In this document: one piece after another, positions 8,385 to 16,222 of the stretch
Numbering within the stretch: position 1 is the first letter of the stretch
Layout: each line of letters starts with the position of its first letter
NCBI GenBank assembly: GCA_030681895.1
Contig: JAUXRI010000162.1
Span: 1 to 48,238 of the forward strand
Direction of reading: 5' to 3'
Source: Myxococcales bacterium
Lineage (GTDB): Bacteria; Myxococcota; Myxococcia; Myxococcales; Myxococcaceae
DNA length: 48,238 nucleotides
Position numbers and translations under genes: made by a program
The notes under the pieces: model-generated
The model's input: the letters and a program-made list of their open reading frames with translations, nothing else
Told to the model about the DNA's origin: nothing
Database searches by the model: none

Positions 8385-9400
8385 GGCCACCTCAAGATGA
8401 CGAGGGCTCCCGTATCCATCGCTTCGCGAATCACGCCGATCAACGACTCGAGGGTGACGAGATCGTCGCGAGGCGGGTGCCCGAGACAGATGCCCGAGTC
8501 GATCACCTGCAGCGTGGTGCCGTCGACGATCGAGATGAAGCGCTCGCCGTCGTAGCGGAACACCACCTCGAGCTGATCGCCGCGCAACCGACGGAGCGTC
8601 TCGAGCTGAGCGCCGGCCGCAGCGAGAGCGTCTTCGGCGCGCTCCTCCACGGTGCCTTGCGGACGATTCCGTCGGCCGAGATCTCGCACCGCGTGATCGG
8701 CCTGCCGGGCCCTCAGCGCCTCTCGTTGCGCGGCGACGTCTTCGGCGAGCAGCTCGTGCTGACGACGGCGGGCGAGCTCTGCCAGCTCTCGTTGCGCGAG
8801 CTCGCGTTCGGCCTCGAGCGCGCGGAGCACCTCTTCGGCCTTCGGGACGCCGTGTTCGCCGATGGGGCCCAGCGCCAGCCGGACCTCTTGCGGGGCGAAG
8901 CGCACGTCGAGCTCGCGCGACACGCGCTCGAGCACGGCCAGCCCGTACGCCGCGCGCAACGGCGCCGGCACTCCCTTCACGTCGTGGAGCGCCTTTCGTT
9001 CTCCGAGCGCTTGCCTCACCGCGCCCTCGGCTTCGCTCTCGAACTCGAGCGTGTCGAAGAGCAACGCCGTCGGGCTCCACCGCCGCGCGACGATCGGGCT
9101 GAACGCGGGCGGCTCTTCTTCGGGCAGCAGCTCCACGGGCTCGACGACGCCACCGTCGCGAAAAAGCCGATCGCCACGGAGCCACCCACGCACCTTCGGG
9201 AGGTCCGACAGCGCGGGTGGGTCGACTGGCTCCTTCACCGTCGCCTTCCGCCCGTTCACCTCGAAGCGGTACCAGCCCACCTTCTCGGGAGCCTTGCCGT
9301 CGAGACGGAGCCGGCGATCCCTCGCGTCGACGTCGCGCCCACCCAACCACGGCAGGGTCAGCGACTCGGTCTTCGCGAGGAACCGCCGGTAGTCGACCAT
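8381..9400 (-). CDS. Coiled-coil protein of unknown family in TROVE-JAMM cassette
   Basis: A 339-residue soluble protein that I do not recognise. The N-terminal ~130 residues are mixed alpha/beta with many aromatic and charged residues (for example VGWYRFEVNGRKATV). The middle (about 190-285) is very rich in Glu, Ala, Arg and Leu and should form a long coiled coil. The last ~55 residues form a compact domain with FISIVDGTTLQVIDSGICLG and a C-terminal ALVILRWP. No signal peptide or membrane helix. It starts 2 bp after the TROVE-like gene and overlaps the JAMM gene by 4 bp, so the three are almost surely one functional unit. The C-terminal domain may be the JAMM partner or substrate, but that is a guess. 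Confidence 0.7.
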   Translation of the reverse strand: MVDYRRFLAKTESLTLPWLGGRDVDARDRRLRLDGKAPEKVGWYRFEVNGRKATVKEPVDPPALSDLPKVRGWLRGDRLFRDGGVVEPVELLPEEEPPAFSPIVARRWSPTALLFDTLEFESEAEGAVRQALGERKALHDVKGVPAPLRAAYGLAVLERVSRELDVRFAPQEVRLALGPIGEHGVPKAEEVLRALEAERELAQRELAELARRRQHELLAEDVAAQREALRARQADHAVRDLGRRNRPQGTVEERAEDALAAAGAQLETLRRLRGDQLEVVFRYDGERFISIVDGTTLQVIDSGICLGHPPRDDLVTLESLIGVIREAMDTGALVILRWP

Positions 9401-9402
9401 CG

Positions 9403-11175
9403 TTAGCCCTTCACCTCGAGCAGCGGCGTGCGCATGACTCGCTCCACCCAGCCCTGCTGTGGAGACGCGCCCACGGCCACCGGTGCATCGAGCAACGCCT
9501 TGAGCACGCGCGTCACCTGGTAGGGATCGTCGAACGAGGCGACGTTGACCTCGCTGAACGGCACCTTGAGCTGCGCCGCCGCCGACCGCACCGTGTTGCC
9601 GCGCGCGCCATGGCCTGCGACCGAGACCATCATGGCGAGCGCCGCAGGCACGTAGGCGAGGTCGCGGAAGACGCGCGCGAACTGATCGCCCGCCTCGCCG
9701 GCCTCGTCTCCCACCACGATCACCACCAGCCGCGCCGAGTCGGGGAACCGCACGCCCGCGCCATGGAGCGCCCGCACCGCCGCCGCGTGGGTGGTGCCGC
9801 CGCTCGCCTTGATCGACGCGAGCATGTGCTTCACGGCTGCGCTGTTCGCGGCCTTGGGGATCAGCACCGTGCCCACCGTGTCGAAGGTCGCGATGTGCAC
9901 CTTCTCCATCGGGAAGCCGGCGAGGATCTTCGTCAGCGCGTCCTTCGACTGCTCGATCGCGCCCTCCATCGAGCCCGACTTGTCGATGAGGAACATCACG
10001 CGCACGTCGACGTCCTTCGTCGCCTCGGTGACGGCCTTCTTCGTCGCGACGTCGGCCGCCTCGACGAGCTTCTCCTTGATGGCCTGCGAGCGGACGTTCT
10101 TCGCGATGTTCAGCGAGCGCTGATCGGTCGACTCGGCGATCGCCTTCTCCCACCGCGTGCGGATCTCGGCGTCAGCCATGAGGCCGAGGGACTCGAGGGT
10201 GGGGGTGAGAATGCGCAGGTCGCGATCGGACAGCGACGGCACCAGCGTCGCCATGATGGCAGGCGTGAGGCCCACGTCCTTCGGGAGCCGGCCCACCACC
10301 TCCTTGTACGAGAGGCGCTGCGTCTCGATCGCCTCGCAGATCTCGACCTCGGACAGCCCGTCGAAGCGGTCCTTCTTCTCGAGCTTGATGGTGCCGCTCA
10401 AGCCCACCTCGCGATGGCCGGCCGCCGCCTGCTTCTGCTTCCAGCCGAGCACCTCGAAGAAGCGCTGCGACTTCGGCTTGTAGCCAGCCTTGCGCGCGAT
10501 GGCCTTGATGGTCTCCTTGAAGCCGGCCTTCACCAGGCCCTCGAGAAGCTGCGGGTTCGCCTCGCGGTACTCGAGCCACTTCTGCGCGGCGCGCTTCCAA
10601 CGGCCCAGCGGCGCCTTCTTCGACGCCGGGTCACCGAAGCCGGCCTTGCGGTTGAGCTTCGAGATCTCGTCGGTCTCGAGCAGCTCGGCGACGCGCAGCA
10701 CGGCCTTGGGCGTCATCATGCGCTGCGACTTCTTCTCGTAGAACAGCAGCATCGCCTCACCGATGCGGCGGAAGTCGTCGTCGACGAACGCGACCGAGCC
10801 GTCGTCGTCCTTCACGGGCTGGCCCGAGCGGTTCTGGACGAGCATGAGCGCCGACGCCGCGACCTTCAGATCGCGCCAGTCGGTCTCCTTGAGCGCGTAG
10901 CTCGCGAAGTGGGCGAAGAGATCGTGGTTGAGCGCGTAGATTTCGAGCAGCCGCGTGTAGAGGCGCTCGGCAGCCGTCACGTGCAGGCCGGGGCGGATCT
11001 CCTTCGCGCCACGCGGAAGCGCCGTGCCCTTCTTCGGCTTCATCTGCCAGGAGCCGGCGACCTCGATGCCGGGTCGGTTGTGCCAGAGGTGGGCAGAGCT
11101 CGAGAGGATGAGATCGAGGAGCTTCTCAGCGGGGCCCATCTGGGCCTCAGGGAGCGGGTTGCGGGCGTTGGCCAT
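9403..11175 (-). CDS. TROVE-like / vWA domain protein (Ro60-like layout)
   Basis: A 590-residue protein. The C-terminal vWA domain (about 390-570) has a complete MIDAS (D398-K-S400-G-S402 in FLIDKSGSM). The N-terminal ~380 residues are all-helical, resembling the HEAT-like ring of TROVE proteins, in the same order as bacterial Ro60/Rsr (helical ring then vWA). Ro60 proteins bind misfolded or Y-type RNAs; RNA binding here is inferred from layout only. ATG 11175 is preferred because it leaves a 29-bp gap holding a perfect palindrome; a GTG at 11208 overlapping the upstream stop by 4 bp is possible (601 residues). Two bp later the coiled-coil gene starts. It could instead be a generic vWA protein with a non-TROVE helical domain. 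Confidence 0.65.
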   Translation of the reverse strand: MANARNPLPEAQMGPAEKLLDLILSSSAHLWHNRPGIEVAGSWQMKPKKGTALPRGAKEIRPGLHVTAAERLYTRLLEIYALNHDLFAHFASYALKETDWRDLKVAASALMLVQNRSGQPVKDDDGSVAFVDDDFRRIGEAMLLFYEKKSQRMMTPKAVLRVAELLETDEISKLNRKAGFGDPASKKAPLGRWKRAAQKWLEYREANPQLLEGLVKAGFKETIKAIARKAGYKPKSQRFFEVLGWKQKQAAAGHREVGLSGTIKLEKKDRFDGLSEVEICEAIETQRLSYKEVVGRLPKDVGLTPAIMATLVPSLSDRDLRILTPTLESLGLMADAEIRTRWEKAIAESTDQRSLNIAKNVRSQAIKEKLVEAADVATKKAVTEATKDVDVRVMFLIDKSGSMEGAIEQSKDALTKILAGFPMEKVHIATFDTVGTVLIPKAANSAAVKHMLASIKASGGTTHAAAVRALHGAGVRFPDSARLVVIVVGDEAGEAGDQFARVFRDLAYVPAALAMMVSVAGHGARGNTVRSAAAQLKVPFSEVNVASFDDPYQVTRVLKALLDAPVAVGASPQQGWVERVMRTPLLEVKG

Positions 11176-11177
11176 GA

Positions 11178-11194
11178 TGAAGTCTATGACTTCA
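11178..11194. promoter_or_regulatory. Perfect 17-bp palindrome before the TROVE-like gene
   Basis: TGAAGTC TAT GACTTCA: two perfect 7-bp arms and a 3-bp centre, lying 2 bp ahead of the preferred ATG (11175) and after the permease stop (11205). On the minus strand it contains TAGACT 5 bp before the ATG, which could be a -10 box. Looks like an operator or a short hairpin; seen directly, function inferred. Confidence 0.5.
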
Positions 11195-11204
11195 GTCGAG
11201 GCTG

Positions 11205-12680
11205 TCACTGACGGGGTGATGTCACCTGAAGGCCGCGAGGAACGAGGAGCCTCGTCACGCCGTCGAGCGCGGCGTTGACGGCGAGCGCCATGACGGCCGA
11301 GGGCACCGCTCCGAGCAACACCAGCCGCAGATCGTTGAGCGAGAGGCCGGTGATGATGAGCGATCCGTAGCCGCCCGCACCGATGAGGGCCGCGATGGTG
11401 GCGGTGCCGACGTTGGTGACGGCCGAGAGCTGAATGCCGTTCAAGATCGCGACCGACGCGAGCGGGAACTCGATGGTCTTCAGCTTCTGGAGCGGCGAGA
11501 GCCCAAGCACCTCGGCCATCTCGAGCAGCGCGGGGTCGATCGACTCGAGCCCCGTCACGACGCCGCGGACGATGGGCAGGAGCCCGTACAGGAAGAGCGC
11601 CGCCAGCGCCGAGCCTGCACCCACGCCGAAGACGGGCATCAACAGGCAGAGCAGGGCGATGGATGGAATCGTCTGGAGCACTCCGGTCAGGCCCATCACC
11701 AGCTGTCGCAGCCGACGGCGCCGCGCGGCGAGGAGCCCGAGCGGAACGCCGAACACGATCGAGAGAGCCAGACCTGAGAGCACCAGCAGCAGGTGCTCGA
11801 TCGTCAGCCGGCCCAGCTTCGAGCCCGTCGTCTCGGGGACGGTGGTCTGTGTCGCCGTTCCTCCGTTCATGGTGGCGAGCACGTCGTGGGCGATCGTCGA
11901 GATCGGCTCTCGCTTGAGCTGTGCACGCCCGTTGAGCTCGATCATCTTCGCGTCGGACAGCGTGCCGCCGAGACGCTGGAGCGCCGCCCAGCTCTTCGGA
12001 AACCGCTCGGAGAAATTCGACCGCGCGAGCGCGAGGCCTTCGTAGCGGGCGAACACGGCGAGATCGTCTTCCAGCACCACCAGGTCCTGCTGCGCGATGA
12101 TCGCGTCGGTCGTGTAGACGTCCGTGACGTCGATCGCTCCTTCGTTCATCGCCGCGTACGCCACGACGTGGTCCATCGGTCGCGCAGAGGCGGTGAGGCC
12201 GTAGCGGCGTTGCACCGCCGGCCAGCCGAAGTCGCCGGCGAAGAACTCCGGGCTGAAGCCTGCGCGCAGCGTCGTCACGCTTCGGAGCTGCGAGATCGTC
12301 GTCACGCCCAGCCGCTTCGCCGTCGCGCGCGTGAGTCCGAACCCGTACGTGTTGTTGAAGCCCAACCCCGGGCCGACGAGGTAGCCCTTCGCCTCGGTTC
12401 GCCGTTTGAGCTCGTCGAACGCCGTCACCGTGGGGTCCTTCAACACCACGTGCGCGAGCGTGCCGCTGTACTCGGGGAAGAGATCGATCGCCCCCGAGTC
12501 GAGCGCGGCGAAGACGATCGCCGTGCCTCCGAGCGCGAAGCGGCGCTCGACCGTGGCTTCTCCGGTGGCCTCGATGGTCTGCGCGAACAACTCGCCCAGC
12601 ACCTGGCCCTCGACGTCCATCTTCGAGCCGACCACGATCGTCGCGGCCGCCGTGAGCGAGAGAAGGGTGGACGCGATCAT
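11205..12680 (-). CDS. Osmoprotectant-type ABC transporter, fused binding protein and permease
   Basis: A 491-residue fusion. After a hydrophobic N-terminus, residues ~15-285 form a QAT-type (OpuC/OsmF) substrate-binding domain with GSK near the start, DLFPEYSGT and GFNNTYGFGL, all typical of quaternary-ammonium binders. Residues ~288-480 form a ProW/OpuCB-type permease with about five to six membrane helices and the EAA-like loop LEMAEVLGLSPLQKLKTIEFPLA. Expected substrates are glycine betaine, choline, carnitine or related compounds (ergothioneine transporters are relatives). The binding domain precedes the permease, opposite to many OpuAC and EgtU fusions. It overlaps the ATPase gene by 4 bp (ATGA). 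Confidence 0.85.
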   Translation of the reverse strand: MIASTLLSLTAAATIVVGSKMDVEGQVLGELFAQTIEATGEATVERRFALGGTAIVFAALDSGAIDLFPEYSGTLAHVVLKDPTVTAFDELKRRTEAKGYLVGPGLGFNNTYGFGLTRATAKRLGVTTISQLRSVTTLRAGFSPEFFAGDFGWPAVQRRYGLTASARPMDHVVAYAAMNEGAIDVTDVYTTDAIIAQQDLVVLEDDLAVFARYEGLALARSNFSERFPKSWAALQRLGGTLSDAKMIELNGRAQLKREPISTIAHDVLATMNGGTATQTTVPETTGSKLGRLTIEHLLLVLSGLALSIVFGVPLGLLAARRRRLRQLVMGLTGVLQTIPSIALLCLLMPVFGVGAGSALAALFLYGLLPIVRGVVTGLESIDPALLEMAEVLGLSPLQKLKTIEFPLASVAILNGIQLSAVTNVGTATIAALIGAGGYGSLIITGLSLNDLRLVLLGAVPSAVMALAVNAALDGVTRLLVPRGLQVTSPRQ

Positions 12681-13423
12681 GGCGAGAGCCGATGCAGGCT
12701 GCGCTGCGATGCGAGGAAGCGCGAGACGAAGTCCGAAGCGGGGTGCTCCAGCAGCGCCGAGACCGGGCCGTGTTGAACGACGCGGCCTTCGTTCATCAGC
12801 GTCACGGTGTCGGCGAACCAGGCCGCTTCAGCCAGATCGTGCGTGACGAACACCACCGTCTTCTTCGTGGTCGAGAACAGCGCCTTGAGCTCCGTCTGCA
12901 GCTCTGCACGGAGCATGGGGTCGACCGCACCCAACGGCTCGTCGAGGAGCAGGATCGGCGGGTCGAGCGCGAGCGCCCGGGCCAGCGAGACGCGCTGCCG
13001 TTGACCGCCGCTGAGCTCGGCGGGAAGTCGTTCCACCAGGTCCGTCGAAAGCCCGACACGCGTGAGCAGCGACTCGAGTGACAGTGGGAGCGTGCGGTGG
13101 TGTGCGGTCGCCGCCAGCTCGATGTTCCGGCGCACCGAGAGATGGGGAAAGAGACCGCCGCTCTGAACGACGTAGCCGATCGTCGTCGCCAGACTCGAGC
13201 GCGGAACCGACCCGACGGACTTCGCCCCGACCTGCGCCGTCCCTGCGCTGACGGGGACCAACCCGAGCAACACCCGCAGGATCGTCGACTTGCCGCAGCC
13301 GCTCGGCCCCAGCAGTACGTGCGTCTGCCCGGTTGCGAGGCGCAGGTCGACGTCGCGGAGCACGACGGCTCCACCGAGCCGCACGTCGACGCCGCGGAGC
13401 TCGATCGCCGGAGGGGCCGTCAC
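12677..13423 (-). CDS. Osmoprotectant-type ABC transporter ATPase
   Basis: A 248-residue ATP-binding subunit. Walker A is G39-PSGCGKST, Q-loop Q87, signature LSGGQ (137-141), Walker B ILLLDEP (D161, E162) and H-loop H195. Similar to OpuCA/ProV cores, but without the C-terminal CBS domains of many osmoregulated members, so ionic-strength gating through CBS is not expected. It energises the adjacent fused binding protein/permease. The start is GTG, overlapping the cupin stop by 4 bp; its own stop overlaps the next start by 4 bp, so all three genes are coupled. Confidence 0.9.
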   Translation of the reverse strand: MTAPPAIELRGVDVRLGGAVVLRDVDLRLATGQTHVLLGPSGCGKSTILRVLLGLVPVSAGTAQVGAKSVGSVPRSSLATTIGYVVQSGGLFPHLSVRRNIELAATAHHRTLPLSLESLLTRVGLSTDLVERLPAELSGGQRQRVSLARALALDPPILLLDEPLGAVDPMLRAELQTELKALFSTTKKTVVFVTHDLAEAAWFADTVTLMNEGRVVQHGPVSALLEHPASDFVSRFLASQRSLHRLSP

Positions 13424-13884
13424 GTCGCGTCTGGGTCGCCGTCGAAGTAGCCGGTCTGCGTGTCCTTCTTGAAGATGAAGCGTTGGGCGTTCGGGAACGT
13501 GCCGACCGAGCTGGCCACCTTTCCCGTGTCTGGGTACTCGACGACGTCGACGCCCTTGCCGACCGAGAGGCCGAGGTAGACGAGGTCAGCCGTGCTGTCG
13601 TTGATGAGCTGATGGGCCGGGCCGCCGGGCTCGAACGAGACGAAGTCTCCGGGTCCGATCGCCGTCAGGCCTTCCGGCGTGCGGACCTTCGCGGTGCCCG
13701 ACACGACGTAGAGCGCCTCTTCAGTGATGTGGTGCGCGTGGAAGGGGAACGACTTCTTTCCAGGCGGCAGGCGCCACAGGCTCGCCCCGAGCGCCGAGCT
13801 CGTCAGCGGCTTTCGTTGGTTCTCGTACGCGCCCTGTTTCATCGCGTCCGTCCACGGGGTGTCGTTGGTCTTCACGATCTTCAT
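13420..13884 (-). CDS. Cupin-domain protein
   Basis: A 154-residue single-cupin protein. The first cupin motif has H49-A-H51 and E55/E56 as metal ligands; the second has G-P-A-H91 after PGDFVSFEPGG. No signal peptide. The start ATG 13884 has GGAG a few bases upstream and was preferred over a farther in-frame start at 13923, which would sit in the selD promoter region. First gene of the transporter operon, so it may sense or modify the transported compound, but small cupins cover many activities and the substrate cannot be read from sequence. Confidence 0.8.
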   Translation of the reverse strand: MKIVKTNDTPWTDAMKQGAYENQRKPLTSSALGASLWRLPPGKKSFPFHAHHITEEALYVVSGTAKVRTPEGLTAIGPGDFVSFEPGGPAHQLINDSTADLVYLGLSVGKGVDVVEYPDTGKVASSVGTFPNAQRFIFKKDTQTGYFDGDPDAT

Positions 13885-13943
13885 CTGAGCTCCGGCAACG
13901 AGGGTGTGCGCGCGATCTGCCACGAGGCTATGCAGCGGTCATC
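13885..13943. promoter_or_regulatory. Divergent promoter region, cupin operon and selD
   Basis: A 59-bp gap between oppositely oriented starts. It must hold promoters for both, unless one starts inside a gene. TATGCA (13929-13934) is 9 bp before the selD ATG, which has no clear ribosome site. No operator-like repeat seen. Confidence 0.35.
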
Positions 13944-14987
13944 ATGAACGCTCCGGTGCCGAAGCTGACCCAACTGTCGAACTGCGCAGGCTGTGCCGCC
14001 AAGCTGCGCCCCGATGTGCTCCACGACGTGCTGCGCGGCATCTCGAACACGAAGGTGAAGGCCGCGTTGGTGGGCTTCGAGACGAGCGACGACGCCGCGG
14101 TGTACCAGCTGAGATCGGATCTCGCGGTGGTCGAGACCGTCGACTTCTTCCCTCCGGTGCTCGACGACCCGTTTGCGTACGGGCAGATCGCCGCCGCCAA
14201 CGCGATGAGTGACATCTGGGCGATGGGCGCGACGCCGATCTTCGCCCTCAACATCGTCGCGTTCCCGAAAGAGCTCCCGATCGAGATCCTCCACGAGATC
14301 CTCGCGGGCGGCGCGTCGAAGGCGAAGGAGGCCGGCATTCCCATTCTCGGCGGCCACTCCATTCAGTCGCCGGAGCCGAAGTACGGCATGGCGGTGACGG
14401 GCACGATTCACCCGAAGAAGATCCTCACCAACGCCGGCGGCAAGGCGGGTGACGTGCTCATTCTCACCAAGCCGATCGGAACCGGGATCGCGACCACGGC
14501 GCTCAAGCGTGGGCTGGCCTCGAAGGCGCTGATCACACGGGTCACGAAGCAGATGGCGACGCTCAACAAGGCCGCGGGCGAGGTGTTCGCGAGCGGGAAG
14601 TTCAAGGTCAACGCGCTCACCGACGTGACGGGGTTCGGTCTGCTGGGCCACGGACTCGAGCTCGCCAGAGGCGCGAAGCTGCGCGCAGTGATCGAGCTGG
14701 AGCGCGTGCCGTTGCTGCCCGAGATCGCGTCGCTCGCGGAGCAGGGCGTCGTGCCGGGTGGAACGAAGACCAACCTCGAGCACGCCCAGAAGGGCGTCAC
14801 CTTTCCCGAGGGGCTGCCCGAGGCCATCAAGCAGGTGCTCGCCGATGCGCAGACCAACGGTGGCTTGCTTGCCTGCGTGCCCGCGAAGGACGCGACGAAA
14901 GCGCTCAAGCTGCTCGCGTCGAAGAAGGTCGAGGCCTGGCCGATCGGGTGGCTGGAGAAGGGCAAGCCCGGGCTGACGATCGCCTGA
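13944..14987 (+). CDS. selD: Selenide, water dikinase (selenophosphate synthetase)
   Basis: SelD makes selenophosphate from selenide and ATP, the donor for selenocysteine and selenouridine. The 347-residue length is normal. The N-terminal GCAAKL gives catalytic C17 and K20 in the same positions as the E. coli enzyme; the catalytic position is Cys, not Sec, and the second cysteine of the common GCGCK motif is Ala. ATP and metal-binding motifs ETSDDAA, DFFPP, GGHSI and DVTGFGLLGH are intact. No SelA, SelB or selenoprotein gene is visible nearby, so the pathway end-product in this organism is not shown by this window. Confidence 0.95.
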   Translation: MNAPVPKLTQLSNCAGCAAKLRPDVLHDVLRGISNTKVKAALVGFETSDDAAVYQLRSDLAVVETVDFFPPVLDDPFAYGQIAAANAMSDIWAMGATPIFALNIVAFPKELPIEILHEILAGGASKAKEAGIPILGGHSIQSPEPKYGMAVTGTIHPKKILTNAGGKAGDVLILTKPIGTGIATTALKRGLASKALITRVTKQMATLNKAAGEVFASGKFKVNALTDVTGFGLLGHGLELARGAKLRAVIELERVPLLPEIASLAEQGVVPGGTKTNLEHAQKGVTFPEGLPEAIKQVLADAQTNGGLLACVPAKDATKALKLLASKKVEAWPIGWLEKGKPGLTIA

Positions 14988-15006
14988 GACTGCTTACTCG
15001 TAAGAC

Positions 15007-15429
15007 ATGTTCCGCTGCCCTTCGTGTGGTGCCTTCAATCGTGTCTCCGCTGGCCACGCCGGCGTTCCGACCTGTGGCCGATGCAAGAAGGACCTCGACA
15101 CCTCGGGCGCGCCGCAAGAGGTCGACGCTGACGGCTACGCGAGGGCGGTGGCGTCGTCTCCAGTCCCCGTGTTGGTCGACTTCTGGGCGCCGTGGTGTGG
15201 GCCGTGCCGTATGGCCGCGCCGATCCTCGATCAGGTGGGCCGGCAGAAGGCTGGAGCGCTCGTGGTGCTGAAGGTGAACACCGACGAACACCCGCAGCCG
15301 TCCGCGCAGCTGGGCATTCGCGGCATTCCGACCTTCGTCGTCTTCAAGGGTGGGCGTGAAGCGGCGCGGCAGTCGGGCGTGTTGCCAGCACCGCAGATGG
15401 CACAGTGGGTCGAGTCGCAGTCAGCGTGA
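15007..15429 (+). CDS. trxC: Thioredoxin 2-type with zinc ribbon
   Basis: A 140-residue thioredoxin. The N-terminus carries a zinc ribbon (C4-x2-C7 and C23-x2-C26) as in TrxC, followed by a complete thioredoxin fold with active site WCGPC (C64, C67), and the cis-proline block GIRGIPTF. Cytoplasmic disulfide reductase, probably redox-sensitive through its zinc. It is 19 bp after selD and may be cotranscribed; a short inverted repeat (CTTAC TC GTAAG) sits just before the start. The 3' end overlaps the convergent gene by 9 bp. The gene symbol is by domain type. Confidence 0.9.
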   Translation: MFRCPSCGAFNRVSAGHAGVPTCGRCKKDLDTSGAPQEVDADGYARAVASSPVPVLVDFWAPWCGPCRMAAPILDQVGRQKAGALVVLKVNTDEHPQPSAQLGIRGIPTFVVFKGGREAARQSGVLPAPQMAQWVESQSA

Positions 15430-16020
15430 CGAGACGTCTTTCGCCGGTGACTGCGTCGTCTGCGCGCGGCTCTTCTCTGCGTGTTGTGCCAGCGCGTCGA
15501 TCTGCGGCGTCAGCTCCTTCACGAAGGTCTTCGCCGAGCCGTCGGTGATGCCAGTCGTCGCGCAGAACGCCGCGTAGCGCTTCATCAGGCCCGCGTACTC
15601 GATCATGCCAGCGCGGTAGTCCTCGACCGACGCGGCCACTGTCGCCATCGGCGTCTCGTAGTCCTCCATCAACCGCGTCGCGTAGATGGCCTCTGACGCT
15701 TCGCGCTCGGCGACGCTCCCGTGCTTCGCGCTCCGGGCCGCTTCGATGCGGCGGCGCGTGGCCTCGAGTCCCTGCCTCGTCCGCTCGGCCTGCTTGCGGC
15801 TCTTCTCGAAGCCCCGGCGCGCACCTTCGAGCTTTGGCAACGACGACGCGAAGGCGAGCTGGAGGCGGCCATTCGTGCAGGTCGCGAACTCCGACTGCGC
15901 TGACGAGACGGCGGCCTTCGCTTCGGACAGGGACGACGCGGCCGCGCGGTAGCGGGCGAGTGGAGCTTGTGCAGCAGCGACTGAGGCGATGAAGACGAAG
16001 GGCAGGGCGAAGCGAGTCAT
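15421..16020 (-). CDS. Secreted helical protein of unknown function
   Basis: A 199-residue protein with a signal peptide (MTRFALPFVFIASVAAAQA). The rest is nearly all alpha-helical with heptad-like Ala/Leu/Glu/Arg stretches (about 20-110), so a periplasmic coiled coil is likely. Two cysteines (in ATCTNG and AFCATTG) could form a disulfide. No family recognised. The in-frame extension to 16473 was rejected, as it lacks a signal peptide and has shadow-like composition. Divergent from the amidase across a 202-bp gap in which I see nothing else of note. Confidence 0.6.
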   Translation of the reverse strand: MTRFALPFVFIASVAAAQAPLARYRAAASSLSEAKAAVSSAQSEFATCTNGRLQLAFASSLPKLEGARRGFEKSRKQAERTRQGLEATRRRIEAARSAKHGSVAEREASEAIYATRLMEDYETPMATVAASVEDYRAGMIEYAGLMKRYAAFCATTGITDGSAKTFVKELTPQIDALAQHAEKSRAQTTQSPAKDVSSR

Positions 16021-16209
16021 GGTGTCGAGGCTCCCGGGAGGTGCCGCCTGGTGCGGCGCGGCGCTCCAGTGCAGGCCCGGTGCCAGAAGTTGCGCTCTCG
16101 GGCCGCGAGTTCGTCGAGGGTGACGGGCCTCACTGCGACGTGTCGCTGCGGAGTCGGCCCGTGGCTCGGCGAGGACGGTCGGCGACTGGAGCGCCTCTCG
16201 AAGGCACGT

Positions 16210-16215
16210 CATACT
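16210..16215 (+). promoter_or_regulatory. Candidate -10 box for a leaderless amidase mRNA
   Basis: CATACT (4 of 6 matches to TATAAT) ends 7 bp before the GTG at 16223, and no ribosome site is visible, so the transcript may begin at the start codon. Confidence 0.3.
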
Positions 16216-16222
16216 CGCCACC

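Noticed and set aside
9217..11211. Plus-strand 664-codon open frame
   Set aside because: Antisense to the TROVE-like gene; composition is Arg/Leu/Asp/His repeats typical of reverse reading in high-GC DNA.
11205..12680. Ergothioneine transporter EgtU
   Set aside because: It shares the binding-protein family, but domain order is reversed and specificity residues cannot be judged by eye; kept as osmoprotectant-type.
13944..14987. Selenocysteine codon in selD
   Set aside because: The catalytic position is TGT (Cys17); there is no in-frame TGA before the real stop.
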